From: 9FT-COMBO-48-23 sp964400675
GTDB taxonomy: Bacteria > Chloroflexota > Dehalococcoidia > GIF9 > UBA5629
Direction of reading: 5' to 3'
DNA: 64,000 nucleotides
NCBI GenBank assembly: GCA_964400675.1
Contig: CAYNVO010000001.1
Location: 248,001-312,000, forward strand
The notes below the pieces were generated by a model. It worked only from the letters and a program-made list of their open reading frames with translations. It did not search any database and was not told the DNA's origin. Of the stretch, positions 51,327-60,087 are shown piece after piece (the stretch's first letter is position 1; every line of letters begins with the position of its first letter). The translations under genes and the position numbers were made by a program.

Positions 51327-52430
51327 ATGGCGATAAGAACTGAGCCTTTTATTCTTAATATGGGACCTCAGCACCCATCAACTCATGGTGTCTTTCGCAT
51401 GAGGGTTACCCTTGATGGTGAGGTGGTTGTTGATTTGGAACCTGTTATCGGTTACCTTCATCGGGGCATCGAGAAGCTGGGAGAGACCAGGACGTATACC
51501 CAAATAATACCTCTAACCGACAGACTTGACTATGTAGCCTCCATGACTAACAACTTTGCCTATGTACTGGCGGTGGAAAAGTTGGCAGGGATAGAGATTC
51601 CGGAGCGGGCTGAGTACCTCAGGATTATTATGGCTGAGACGATGCGCATTTCCAGCCATCTTATGGCAGTCGGTTTTTTCCTTAATGACCTTGGGGCTAT
51701 GATGACGCCAGTATTATATATGTGGAGGGAGAGGGAAAAGCTTCTGGATTTGTATGAGATGGTTTGCGGTCAGCGGCTTACTTACAATTATATGCGCATC
51801 GGTGGAGTTAGCCAAGATGTCCCCGAAGAATTTATGCCGGCTATGAAGAAGTGGGTGGCTGAGATGCCGCGGTTTATTGATGAATATGACCAGCTTTTGG
51901 CTCAGAATGAGATTCTATTGGCAAGGACCAAAGGCGTTTGCATTTTGCCCAGAGACACAGCCATAAACATTGCAGCCAGTGGCCCGGTGCTTCGAGCCAG
52001 CGGTGTGAAGTGGGACCTGCGTAAGGCTGACTCTTATTCCATCTATGACCGCTTTGATTTTGAGGTACCGGTAGGCACTGTAGGCGATAACTATGACCGG
52101 TACTGGGTGAGAATGCAGGAGGCTAGACAGAGCGTTCGTATTTTGGAACAGGCAATAGCGCAGCTTCCTGAAGGTGAGGTTTGTGCTAAAGTGCCTCACT
52201 TGCTCCGCCCGCCGGTCGGTGAAGTCTACGGACATATAGAAGCACCGAAGGGTGAGCTTGGCTTCTATCTGGTAAGCGATAATTCTATAGCCCCTTATAG
52301 ATTTCATATACGTCCGCCAACGCTGATTAATCTGACCGCCTTGAAGGACATGGTTATCGGCTGGAAAGTGGCCGACTTGATAATTACCTTCGGTAGTATT
52401 GATGTTTGTCTGGGGGAGATAGACCGGTAA
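51327..52430 (+). CDS. nuoD: NADH-quinone oxidoreductase subunit D
   Basis: The 49-kDa-type subunit of the quinone-binding module, 367 residues. N-terminal N-M-G-P-Q-H-P-S-T-H-G near residue 12 supplies the quinone-site loop with its histidine. E-P-V-I-G-Y-L-H-R-G follows, and the C-terminal D-x-C-x-G-E-x-D-R segment is present. The nickel-site cysteines of related hydrogenases are absent. Its stop overlaps the nuoH ATG by one base. Confidence 0.95.
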   Translation: MAIRTEPFILNMGPQHPSTHGVFRMRVTLDGEVVVDLEPVIGYLHRGIEKLGETRTYTQIIPLTDRLDYVASMTNNFAYVLAVEKLAGIEIPERAEYLRIIMAETMRISSHLMAVGFFLNDLGAMMTPVLYMWREREKLLDLYEMVCGQRLTYNYMRIGGVSQDVPEEFMPAMKKWVAEMPRFIDEYDQLLAQNEILLARTKGVCILPRDTAINIAASGPVLRASGVKWDLRKADSYSIYDRFDFEVPVGTVGDNYDRYWVRMQEARQSVRILEQAIAQLPEGEVCAKVPHLLRPPVGEVYGHIEAPKGELGFYLVSDNSIAPYRFHIRPPTLINLTALKDMVIGWKVADLIITFGSIDVCLGEIDR

Positions 52431-53539
52431 TGACGTTACTGGAACAATTCCAATTGTGGTTAGGCGGTATCTGGCCGGGTTGGGCAGCCTATATCGTGCC
52501 GGGTATAGTCGGCATAGTGATTGTTCTTGCCTTTGTTGTGATTACGGTTATTGTTTTTATTTGGTATGAACGGCGTCTGCTGGGGCGTTTTCAAATCCGT
52601 CTGGGCCCCAACCGGCTTGGGCCAGAGGGGATTTTCCAGCCTATTGCCACGGCTTTGAAGATATTGTTGAAAGAAGACATCATACCGGCTAAGGGTGATA
52701 AGGTGATTCACTGGCTGGCTCCCGTGATAGTCTTTGTGCCGGTGTTGATGGTTTTTGCTGTTGTCCCCTTTGGCGAGGGGGCTATCTTAACCGACCTTAA
52801 TGTGGGCATACTTTATGTGGTGGCAATCAGCTCAGTATCTGCCGTGGGTATATACATGGCAGGGTGGGCGTCAAATAATAAGTACGCTTTGATAGCAGCC
52901 TTAAGGACAGTGGCTCAAATGGTGAGCTATGAGCTGCCGGTGGTTCTAGCCATTCTGGGTGTGGTGTTGATGGCCGGGTCGATGTCGATGACTCAAATTG
53001 TGGCTTCTCAAAATCTTCCTTTCATCGTATTGCAGCCTCTTGGATTTGTTATCTTTTTCCTCGGTACGGTGGCTGAGATGAATCGGAGCCCATTTGACCT
53101 TCTTGAGGCAGATTCTGAAATTGTCGCCGGCTACCATATCGAGTATTCCGGAATGAAATTTGCCATGTTTTATCTCGGAGAATACGGTCATGCTCTGGCT
53201 TATGCCTGTATTATCTCAACATTGTTCCTTGGGGGTTGGCAGGGTCCCTTTTTGCCTCCGATCATATGGTTTCTGATTAAAGTCGTGGCGGTGTTTTCCG
53301 TTATTGTATGGATGCGGGCTACTCTCCCCAGATTGCGTGTTGACCAGTTAATGGCTTTTGCATGGAAGGGTCTGCTGCCTATGTCCATAATTAACCTGTT
53401 TATCATCGCTGCCGAGGTGTTGTGGCTACAGGAAATTACGCCCTGGATAATAGTGGCAATGAACTTTGTTTTTGCAGGAGTTCTAATAGTTCTATGGTCG
53501 AAGCTGTTTACTTTAGGAGGCGGCCGAGTTGAAGTTTGA
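52430..53539 (+). CDS. nuoH: NADH-quinone oxidoreductase subunit H
   Basis: Membrane subunit linking the quinone site to the proton-pumping arm, about 369 residues and eight or nine helices. Y-E-R-R-L-L-G-R-F-Q-I-R-L-G-P-N-R near residue 42 and E-A-D-S-E-I-V-A-G-Y near 220 are diagnostic; conserved glutamates of the E-channel are present. The ATG at 52430 overlaps the nuoD stop. No nuoE, nuoF or nuoG lies between nuoD and nuoH. Confidence 0.95.
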   Translation: MTLLEQFQLWLGGIWPGWAAYIVPGIVGIVIVLAFVVITVIVFIWYERRLLGRFQIRLGPNRLGPEGIFQPIATALKILLKEDIIPAKGDKVIHWLAPVIVFVPVLMVFAVVPFGEGAILTDLNVGILYVVAISSVSAVGIYMAGWASNNKYALIAALRTVAQMVSYELPVVLAILGVVLMAGSMSMTQIVASQNLPFIVLQPLGFVIFFLGTVAEMNRSPFDLLEADSEIVAGYHIEYSGMKFAMFYLGEYGHALAYACIISTLFLGGWQGPFLPPIIWFLIKVVAVFSVIVWMRATLPRLRVDQLMAFAWKGLLPMSIINLFIIAAEVLWLQEITPWIIVAMNFVFAGVLIVLWSKLFTLGGGRVEV

Positions 53540-54074
53540 AAGATATGGGATCGGCATAGCTAAGGGAATGGCGTTAACCTTCAAGCACCTGTTCCGCGCC
53601 CCGATTACGGTGCAGTATCCTGAGGAAAAGCTAGTTGTTTCCCGGCGCATACGAGGCAATGAGCTGGTGTGGTTTCTTGATAGATGTACCGGCTGTGCTA
53701 CCTGTGCCAAGGCATGTCCTCAAGGGAATATTGAGATTGTCACCCACGTAGGCAAGGAGAATAACTATGTGGTTGATAAGTTTGAGATAGATACCGGGCG
53801 TTGTATGTTCTGTGGCTTATGTGTTGAGGCTTGTCCATACGATGCCCTGGCTATGGGGCGCAGTTATGAGCGGGCGCAGTATATACGGAGACAGCTAGTT
53901 TTAGCCAAAGAAGATCTCCAGTTATCTGATATGAGGCAACCCAGTGGTTATGCTCGACCAAAGATTGAGGCAACTCTACCTAAACAGAATTTGCTCGTTT
54001 ACTGGGACAGAGATGAAGATGGGCAGAAATTGAGCTGGCTGAGTTTGAGCAAGAAGAGAGGTCGCGGTGTTTGA
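53529..54074 (+). CDS. nuoI: NADH-quinone oxidoreductase subunit I
   Basis: Peripheral subunit with two [4Fe-4S] clusters (N6a, N6b): C-T-G-C-A-T-C-A-K-A-C-P near residue 56 and C-M-F-C-G-L-C-V-E-A-C-P near 96. Total 181 residues, with a C-terminal tail. The TTG start has GGAGGCGG upstream and lies within the nuoH end. In complexes without NuoEFG this subunit is a likely entry point for ferredoxin-type donors. Confidence 0.94.
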   Translation: MKFERYGIGIAKGMALTFKHLFRAPITVQYPEEKLVVSRRIRGNELVWFLDRCTGCATCAKACPQGNIEIVTHVGKENNYVVDKFEIDTGRCMFCGLCVEACPYDALAMGRSYERAQYIRRQLVLAKEDLQLSDMRQPSGYARPKIEATLPKQNLLVYWDRDEDGQKLSWLSLSKKRGRGV

Positions 54075-54552
54075 TATCGTCTTCTGGATATTAGCGCTGG
54101 TGACTATAGGCGCAGCATTAGCTGTCGTTATTTTGCGTGATGTCTTTCGGGCGGCTCTTTCTCTGGTTCTGCTTTTCTTGGCTATAGCTGTGATTTATAT
54201 AACTCTTTACGCAGACTTTCTGGCGGTTGTGCAGGTACTCATTTATGTGGGGGCTATATCGATATTGATTATTGTGGCGATCATGCTTACGCGTGAAGTT
54301 TGGCACGGTAGTCCAGCAGGCAAGCTGCGCATTCCTGCCCTGGTGGTGAGCTTGTTGTTTTTGGGGACAATGGTGTTCACTGTGATAAGTACCAACTGGG
54401 AAACAAGTGGTGAGCCGCCTCTTCAGCCGACAACGGCAGCTATAGGTATGAGTCTCTTTGGCGAGGGCGGCTTTATATTGCCTGTGGAAATTACCGCGGT
54501 GTTGCTCTTAGCGGCAGTGCTGGGTGCAATCGTGCTGATAAGGGAGAAATAA
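54067..54552 (+). CDS. nuoJ: NADH-quinone oxidoreductase subunit J
   Basis: Membrane subunit of 161 residues with five helices. The third-helix motif V-L-I-Y-V-G-A-I-S-I-L near residue 57 is typical of NuoJ. The GTG start overlaps nuoI by eight bases and the gene ends two bases before nuoK. Confidence 0.92.
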   Translation: MFDIVFWILALVTIGAALAVVILRDVFRAALSLVLLFLAIAVIYITLYADFLAVVQVLIYVGAISILIIVAIMLTREVWHGSPAGKLRIPALVVSLLFLGTMVFTVISTNWETSGEPPLQPTTAAIGMSLFGEGGFILPVEITAVLLLAAVLGAIVLIREK

Positions 54553-54554
54553 GG

Positions 54555-54866
54555 ATGTCAGTTGGACTAGAGCATTATCTTGTTTTATCAGCGGTTCTTT
54601 TCTCCATCGGGTTATATGGAGTTCTGGCTAAGCGTAATGCCGTGGTCATTTTGATGTGTATTGAAATCATGCTCAATGCGGTGAATATCGCGCTGGTTGC
54701 TTTTTCCAGATACGTTGTGCCTATGTTTCTTACCGGACAGATATTTGCCATATTTGTAATAGTGGTGGCTGCGGCCGAAGCTGCTGTTGGTATAGCTATA
54801 ATAATCGCTATCTATCGCAGTCGTCAGTCTGTTGACGTGAATAAATTCGACTTGATGAAATGGTAG
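54555..54866 (+). CDS. nuoK: NADH-quinone oxidoreductase subunit K
   Basis: Three-helix membrane subunit of 103 residues. G-V-L-A-K-R-N-A-V and I-E-I-M-L-N-A-V-N (with the conserved membrane glutamate) are visible, with a second glutamate in A-A-E-A-A-V-G. The start is ATG three bases after the nuoJ stop. It is followed by a small non-Nuo gene before nuoL. Confidence 0.93.
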   Translation: MSVGLEHYLVLSAVLFSIGLYGVLAKRNAVVILMCIEIMLNAVNIALVAFSRYVVPMFLTGQIFAIFVIVVAAAEAAVGIAIIIAIYRSRQSVDVNKFDLMKW

Positions 54867-54877
54867 TGAGCTGAGAT

Positions 54878-55075
54878 ATGTGGATTCAGGTTAAGAGCGC
54901 ACCTAATATTATAGTAGCTGAGATGTGGAAGGACTTTTTTGAAGGTGAGGGTATACCAACGCGGATTCTGCCTGACCTGGAGAAAAAGCCAGACAGCGGC
55001 GAATTGGCTGCCTACCGCATCCTTGTGTCGCAGGAGAGGGTACATGTTGTCGAGGAGGTCTTGAGGAAACTCTAA
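54878..55075 (+). CDS. DUF2007-like small protein in the nuo operon
   Basis: A 65-residue soluble protein between nuoK and nuoL. It opens W-I-Q-V-K-S-A-P-N-x-I-V-A-E-M-W and has G-E-G-I-P-T-R-I-L near 27 and R-I-L-V-S-Q-E near 47, matching the DUF2007 (putative signal-transducing) pattern. Such small domains form a ferredoxin-like fold with a probable ligand- or protein-binding role. It overlaps the nuoL ATG by one base and so is translated with the complex, perhaps as a regulator or assembly factor. No Nuo subunit of this size is standard here. Confidence 0.8.
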   Translation: MWIQVKSAPNIIVAEMWKDFFEGEGIPTRILPDLEKKPDSGELAAYRILVSQERVHVVEEVLRKL

Positions 55076-56991
55076 TGCCACATCAAGTTCCCTGGTTAAT
55101 ATTTCTATTGCCCTTTTTCTCGCTTATCATTATTTCTTTTGTGCTAAGGCCTTTCTTTAATAATCGCCCGAAGCTCGGTGGCTATGTAACCATCGGTGCT
55201 ATTGGAATTTCTTTTATCCTCTCTTTGTGGGTGCTGGCTGAGGTTTTGGCTGTGCCCGGTCATAAGCTGGACATACCCGATATACAGTGGGTGGTGATTG
55301 TTGACCTGAGTGTTCAGATTGGGCTATTAGTTGATTCTCTGACTGCGGTCATGCTGGTGGTGGTCACCCTGGTCAGCCTGATGGTTCAAATTTATTCTCA
55401 AGGCTATATGCATGGTGACCCGGGCTACCATCGCTATTTTGCTTTCATGTCTCTTTTCACAGCCTGTATGCTGGGCTTGGTTATGGCCGATAACCTGGTC
55501 TTCATGTTTCTATTCTGGGAGGGTGTCGGCTTGGGGTCCTATCTGCTCATCGGTTTCTGGTTTCATCGGCCTTCTGCTGCCAATGCAGCTAAGAAGGCTT
55601 TCATCGTTACCCGCTTTGGAGATTTCGGTTTTCTGGCGGCTATACTTTTGCTTTTCTATAATACGGGAACCTTCAATATTGAGGAGCTGCACGGATTAGC
55701 TATCGCTGGTGTTTTAGCCGGGACAACTTTAACCTGGGCTGCCATCGGTATTTTCTCCGGTGCTGTTGGCAAATCAGCGCAGTTCCCCTTGCACGTCTGG
55801 CTGCCTGATGCCATGGAAGGCCCTACACCGGTCAGTGCCCTCATACACGCAGCGACGATGGTGGCTGCCGGAGTATTCCTGGTGGCTCGCATGTTCCCGC
55901 TGTTCGAGCATTCCCATGAGGCTTTAACTACGGTAGCTGTCATCGGTGGTTTTACAGCTATTTTCGCTGCCAGCATGGGTCTGGTGATGACTGATATCAA
56001 GCGTGTCCTGGCTTATTCCACTATCAGCCAGCTAGGCTACATGATGCTGGGTCTGGGTGTTGGCGGCGTTGGTGTTGGAATCTTCCACCTGTTCAATCAT
56101 GCCTTCTTCAAGGCTCTATTGTTTCTTGGTGCCGGGAGTGTTAATCACAGCACGGGAACTTTCGATATGCGGGAGATGGGTGGCTTGCGCAAAGCAATGC
56201 CATGGACTTATGCTACTTTCCTCATTGCCTCATTGAGTCTAGCCGGTATCTGGCCACTTTCGGGCTTCTGGAGTAAGGACGAAATTCTGGTATATTCCTT
56301 TGCCAACAACCAGATATTGTTTTATCTGGCTATGATTACGGTATTTATGACGGCTTTCTACATGTTCCGAGCCATATTCCTTACCTTTGGTGGCGAGTAT
56401 CGGGGTGGAGCCGCATCAAGTCATGGCGGTCATGGGGGCACGAAGCTTCATGAATCACCGTGGGTAATGGTTGTTCCCATGGTCATTCTGGCTGTTTTAT
56501 CGGTTGTCTCTGGATGGGTCAATGTTACCGGCTCATTCAGCCAGTTTCTGGGTCATGGTGGACCTGTTGAAGCACACAGTTTCATTGGTGGCCTCTTCGG
56601 TATGCTGACACATCCGCTGCCTTTGATATCGTTGCTGGTGGCAGGCTTAGGTATTTTCCTGGCTTATGCTATGTATAGCGCTAAGTGGCTTTCAGCTGAA
56701 GTTGTGGGCAGGGTTTTCAAGCCGTTGCACACCTTATTTTATCGAAAATACTGGTTCGATGAACTTTATGAGCGAGTGATTGTGGTAAGGGTGCTGGTTG
56801 ATGGTATTTTTGCAGCTCTCAGCATCTTTGACTCTCGTGTTGTTGATGGAGCGGTGAACGGTGTGGCCAGAGGCACTAATGAAGCTAGTGGAGTTATGCG
56901 ACGGGCGCAGACAGGGCAGTTACAGGCTTATGGCATAGCTATTGCTATAGGTGTGATAGCGATTGCAGTCTGTTTTTATCTTTTTGGTTGA
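55075..56991 (+). CDS. nuoL: NADH-quinone oxidoreductase subunit L
   Basis: Largest antiporter-like proton-pumping subunit, 638 residues with about 16 helices. M-F-L-F-W-E-G-V-G-L-G-S-Y-L near residue 143 carries the key glutamate. H-V-W-L-P-D-A-M-E-G-P-T-P near 241 and the lysine in the K-A-L-L-F region are present. A C-terminal lateral helix extension distinguishes NuoL from NuoM. It overlaps the DUF2007-like gene by one base. Confidence 0.95.
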   Translation: MPHQVPWLIFLLPFFSLIIISFVLRPFFNNRPKLGGYVTIGAIGISFILSLWVLAEVLAVPGHKLDIPDIQWVVIVDLSVQIGLLVDSLTAVMLVVVTLVSLMVQIYSQGYMHGDPGYHRYFAFMSLFTACMLGLVMADNLVFMFLFWEGVGLGSYLLIGFWFHRPSAANAAKKAFIVTRFGDFGFLAAILLLFYNTGTFNIEELHGLAIAGVLAGTTLTWAAIGIFSGAVGKSAQFPLHVWLPDAMEGPTPVSALIHAATMVAAGVFLVARMFPLFEHSHEALTTVAVIGGFTAIFAASMGLVMTDIKRVLAYSTISQLGYMMLGLGVGGVGVGIFHLFNHAFFKALLFLGAGSVNHSTGTFDMREMGGLRKAMPWTYATFLIASLSLAGIWPLSGFWSKDEILVYSFANNQILFYLAMITVFMTAFYMFRAIFLTFGGEYRGGAASSHGGHGGTKLHESPWVMVVPMVILAVLSVVSGWVNVTGSFSQFLGHGGPVEAHSFIGGLFGMLTHPLPLISLLVAGLGIFLAYAMYSAKWLSAEVVGRVFKPLHTLFYRKYWFDELYERVIVVRVLVDGIFAALSIFDSRVVDGAVNGVARGTNEASGVMRRAQTGQLQAYGIAIAIGVIAIAVCFYLFG

Positions 56992-57002
56992 GGTAGAGAG
57001 AT

Positions 57003-58490
57003 TTGAGTTTTCCTTATCTATCAGCAATACTCTTTCTCCCGGTAGTCGGGATAATAGTTATTGCCTTATTACCTAAACCGCAACAAAGGACTATAAAGCT
57101 TATAGCCCTGATATTCACACTGGCTTCGTTTGCCCTGTCAATTGCTGTCTTCTGTCTCTTTGACCGTTCTGCTGGCTTCATCGGGCAGATTCAATTTCAG
57201 GAGCAGCTCTCCTGGATTCCGGCAATCAATGCCTTCTACCATCTCGGCGTCGATGGCCTCAGCTTGCCTCTGGTTATATTGATGACGTTCCTCGGCGTAT
57301 TGGCAGTGCTGGTGTCGTGGAATATACAGTTGAGGCCTAAGGAATATTTCATCTGGTTACTGCTTTTGGAGACGAGCATACTCGGGGTCTTTTGCTCACT
57401 GGACATGGTTCTGTTCTTCCTCTTCTGGGAACTGGAGCTTATCCCGATGTATTTCCTCATCTCTGTATGGGGTGGTGGCAGAAAAGAGTATTCAGCCATC
57501 AAATACGTCATATACACACTGGTTGGCAGCGCTATGATGCTGGCTGGAATTTTGAGCATTTATTTCACCACTGGCAGCCTGAATATGATGGAGCTGGCAG
57601 GTCTGGATGCAGCCAGGCCGTTTATCCCGTTAGCGGCAATGTTCTTCTTGATGCTGGTTGGTTTTGCCATTAAGCTGCCGGTGTTTCCGTTGCATACATG
57701 GTTGCCCGATGCTCATACTGATGCTCCCACAGCGGCGAGCGTGATTCTGGCCGGTGCCTTGCTTAAGATGGGCGGCTACGGGATGATTCGTCTTTGTGTC
57801 TCTATTTTTCCTGCTGTCGCCCTGCAGTATGCTCCGTTGCTGACGGCTTTAGCTGCTGTCAGTGTGCTCTATGGAGCGGCGGTGACTTTGAGACAGAAGG
57901 ACTTGAAACGACTTATCGCCTACAGTAGCGTTAGCCACATGGGGTATGTGCTTCTTGGTATCTTTGCTTTGACTCAGGTTAGCTTGACCGGTGCTGTTTT
58001 GCAGATGTTCAGCCATGGCATTATCACCGGACTTCTCTTCGCCATGGTGGGACTGGTCTATGATAAAACTCACGATCGCAACCTGGACAATCTGGGTGGA
58101 CTAGCCCGGCAGATGCCGGTTATCGTGGTTGTTTTTAGTATCGCCGGTCTGGCGTCTTTAGGGCTGCCGGGTACAAGTGGCTTTGCTGCCGAGTTTATTA
58201 CCTTTGTAGGTAGCTACTCCAGTACAGTCGTTGAAGGTATCCGCCTGTACACTCTCCTGGGTGTCTTCGGTATTGTCTTAACTGCGGGCTATATATTATG
58301 GATGCTACAGAGAGTTTTCTACGGTCCTCCACTGGAGAAATTCAATGACGTACCAGACGCAAACAATGTTGAGAAGGTGTGCATTTTCTCTTTTGTTGCT
58401 GCCATTATGCTTGTCGGTATCTACCCGGCTATTCTGACCAATGTCATCAAGCTGGGGGTTGAACCGGTAATGAGACTGCTAGGTTCGTGA
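57003..58490 (+). CDS. nuoM: NADH-quinone oxidoreductase subunit M
   Basis: Antiporter-like membrane subunit, 495 residues and about 14 helices. F-F-L-F-W-E-L-E-L-I-P-M-Y-F near residue 137 supplies the conserved glutamate, and H-T-W-L-P-D-A-H-T-D-A-P near 230 is diagnostic. The TTG start follows an AGGTAGAGAG site, 11 bases after nuoL. Confidence 0.94.
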   Translation: MSFPYLSAILFLPVVGIIVIALLPKPQQRTIKLIALIFTLASFALSIAVFCLFDRSAGFIGQIQFQEQLSWIPAINAFYHLGVDGLSLPLVILMTFLGVLAVLVSWNIQLRPKEYFIWLLLLETSILGVFCSLDMVLFFLFWELELIPMYFLISVWGGGRKEYSAIKYVIYTLVGSAMMLAGILSIYFTTGSLNMMELAGLDAARPFIPLAAMFFLMLVGFAIKLPVFPLHTWLPDAHTDAPTAASVILAGALLKMGGYGMIRLCVSIFPAVALQYAPLLTALAAVSVLYGAAVTLRQKDLKRLIAYSSVSHMGYVLLGIFALTQVSLTGAVLQMFSHGIITGLLFAMVGLVYDKTHDRNLDNLGGLARQMPVIVVVFSIAGLASLGLPGTSGFAAEFITFVGSYSSTVVEGIRLYTLLGVFGIVLTAGYILWMLQRVFYGPPLEKFNDVPDANNVEKVCIFSFVAAIMLVGIYPAILTNVIKLGVEPVMRLLGS

Positions 58491-58508
58491 TGGGGATGGT
58501 TTAATTAG

Positions 58509-59981
58509 ATGATGATTAGTGAACTTCGTTTTTTGGCACCGGAACTCAGTCTGCTGGGTTTCGCCCTCGTGGTAATTCTGGCTGATTTATTCGTCAAGCA
58601 GAAGAAAGCCCTGGCTGGTCTTAGCATTGCTGGCATTGTGGTGTCTGCTGGTTTCACCGTAGCTATGTGGGGCACTCCAGCCACTGACATTTTCTACCGA
58701 ATGCTGGCGGTGGACAACTTTGCTATTTTCTTCAAGCTATTGCTCCTGGTAGCTGCCGGTCTCATCATACTGGCATCTCAGGACTATGTGAGCAAATTCA
58801 AGAGATTTCAGGGTGAGTACTATGCGCTGGTGCTCATCTCGGCTTTAGGCATGATGCTGCTGGTGGCAGCAGCCGACCTGATTGCCATCTACGTGGCTCT
58901 GGAATTGAGCGGCATCTCTCTATATGTACTGGCCACCTTTTTGAAGGATAAGAAATCGACTGAGGCCGGGCTGAAATACCTGCTTCTGGGTGCTGTTGCC
59001 TCGGCAGTGCTTCTTTATGGCATGGCTTTGATTTTCGGCTTTACCGGCAGGACTTGCCTGATGTGTATCGCCGAGTATGTGCAGGGGATGCCGGGCGTCG
59101 GGCTTCTGAACAACCCGGCGTTGCTTATGGGCATGGTTCTTCTGGCTGCCGGCTTCGGTTTCAAGATTGCCTGTTTCCCCTTCCAGATGTGGGTGCCCGA
59201 TGTTTATGAAGGTGCGCCAACGCCTATTACCGCCTATCTATCTGTAGCCAGCAAGGCGGCAGGCTTTGCCGTTGTACTTCGTGTTTTCCTTGTTGCTCTT
59301 GGCTCTCCTGAATGGATTAGCCTTAACTGGGGCATTTTGTTTGCCGTTTTGAGTGCCATCACCATGACTGTGGGCAATGTGGTGGCTATTCTACAAAGCA
59401 ATATTAAGCGTATGCTCGGTTATTCCAGCATTGCTCAAGCTGGCTACCTAATGGTGGGACTGGCGACAGTGGGTATGGCGGCAGGGAATAGTGCTGTGGG
59501 GCAAAGCGGGCTGCTTTTCTTCCTTATGAGCTATGCGGTCACTAATCTGGGAGCTTTTATAGCCATCATAGCTATCTCTAACAAGATTAATAGTGATGAA
59601 ATCAATGACTATGCCGGCATGGGCAAGCGAGCACCGTTTATTGCTCTAGCTCTAACTTTCTGTTTGATTTCCTTAATTGGTCTGCCGCCTACCGCGGGTC
59701 TCATTGCCAAGATTTATATTTTCAGTGGAGCGGTGCAATATGGCTTGCTGTGGCTTGTTATCGTAGCTGTAATAAATAGTTGCATCTCAGCTTTCTACTA
59801 TCTGAGGGTGGTCAAGGTAATGTGGACGGGTGATCCGGCGTCAAAGGTTAAAGAAGTGCCTTCATCGTGGGCATTGCGCGTTGCCTTAGCTCTCTGCTGC
59901 CTCTTTGTCCTGCTTCTGGGTGTTGTACCGGGTGGTTTTGTCGGTATCGCCGAAGCTGCTGTTCGGATTTTAGGTTCGTAA
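58509..59981 (+). CDS. nuoN: NADH-quinone oxidoreductase subunit N
   Basis: Third antiporter-like membrane subunit, 490 residues. A-I-Y-V-A-L-E-L-S-G-I-S-L-Y near residue 126 and F-Q-M-W-V-P-D-V-Y-E-G-A-P near 226 identify NuoN. It ends the operon. The total set is A, B, C, D, H, I, J, K, L, M and N, without E, F or G. Confidence 0.94.
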   Translation: MMISELRFLAPELSLLGFALVVILADLFVKQKKALAGLSIAGIVVSAGFTVAMWGTPATDIFYRMLAVDNFAIFFKLLLLVAAGLIILASQDYVSKFKRFQGEYYALVLISALGMMLLVAAADLIAIYVALELSGISLYVLATFLKDKKSTEAGLKYLLLGAVASAVLLYGMALIFGFTGRTCLMCIAEYVQGMPGVGLLNNPALLMGMVLLAAGFGFKIACFPFQMWVPDVYEGAPTPITAYLSVASKAAGFAVVLRVFLVALGSPEWISLNWGILFAVLSAITMTVGNVVAILQSNIKRMLGYSSIAQAGYLMVGLATVGMAAGNSAVGQSGLLFFLMSYAVTNLGAFIAIIAISNKINSDEINDYAGMGKRAPFIALALTFCLISLIGLPPTAGLIAKIYIFSGAVQYGLLWLVIVAVINSCISAFYYLRVVKVMWTGDPASKVKEVPSSWALRVALALCCLFVLLLGVVPGGFVGIAEAAVRILGS

Positions 59982-60048
59982 TCTACCATCTTCATTCCTT
60001 CGGAACGTACAGATGTCCCTTTGATAGCTTTTAATTGTGCAGACTTTC

Positions 60049-60078
60049 TTGACACCCTTTAGCTGGCGGTGATAGACT
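60049..60078 (+). promoter_or_regulatory. promoter for NAD kinase, near-leaderless
   Basis: A perfect TTGACA (60049-60054) and TAGACT (60073-60078) are spaced by 18 bases. Transcription would start near 60085, about three bases before the GTG at 60088. No ribosome-binding site is visible. Confidence 0.6.
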
Positions 60079-60087
60079 CCTGTTGCT

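Noticed and set aside
52400..52460. nuoE, nuoF or nuoG between nuoD and nuoH
   Set aside because: nuoH begins on the last base of the nuoD stop, so no room exists, and none occurs elsewhere in the window.
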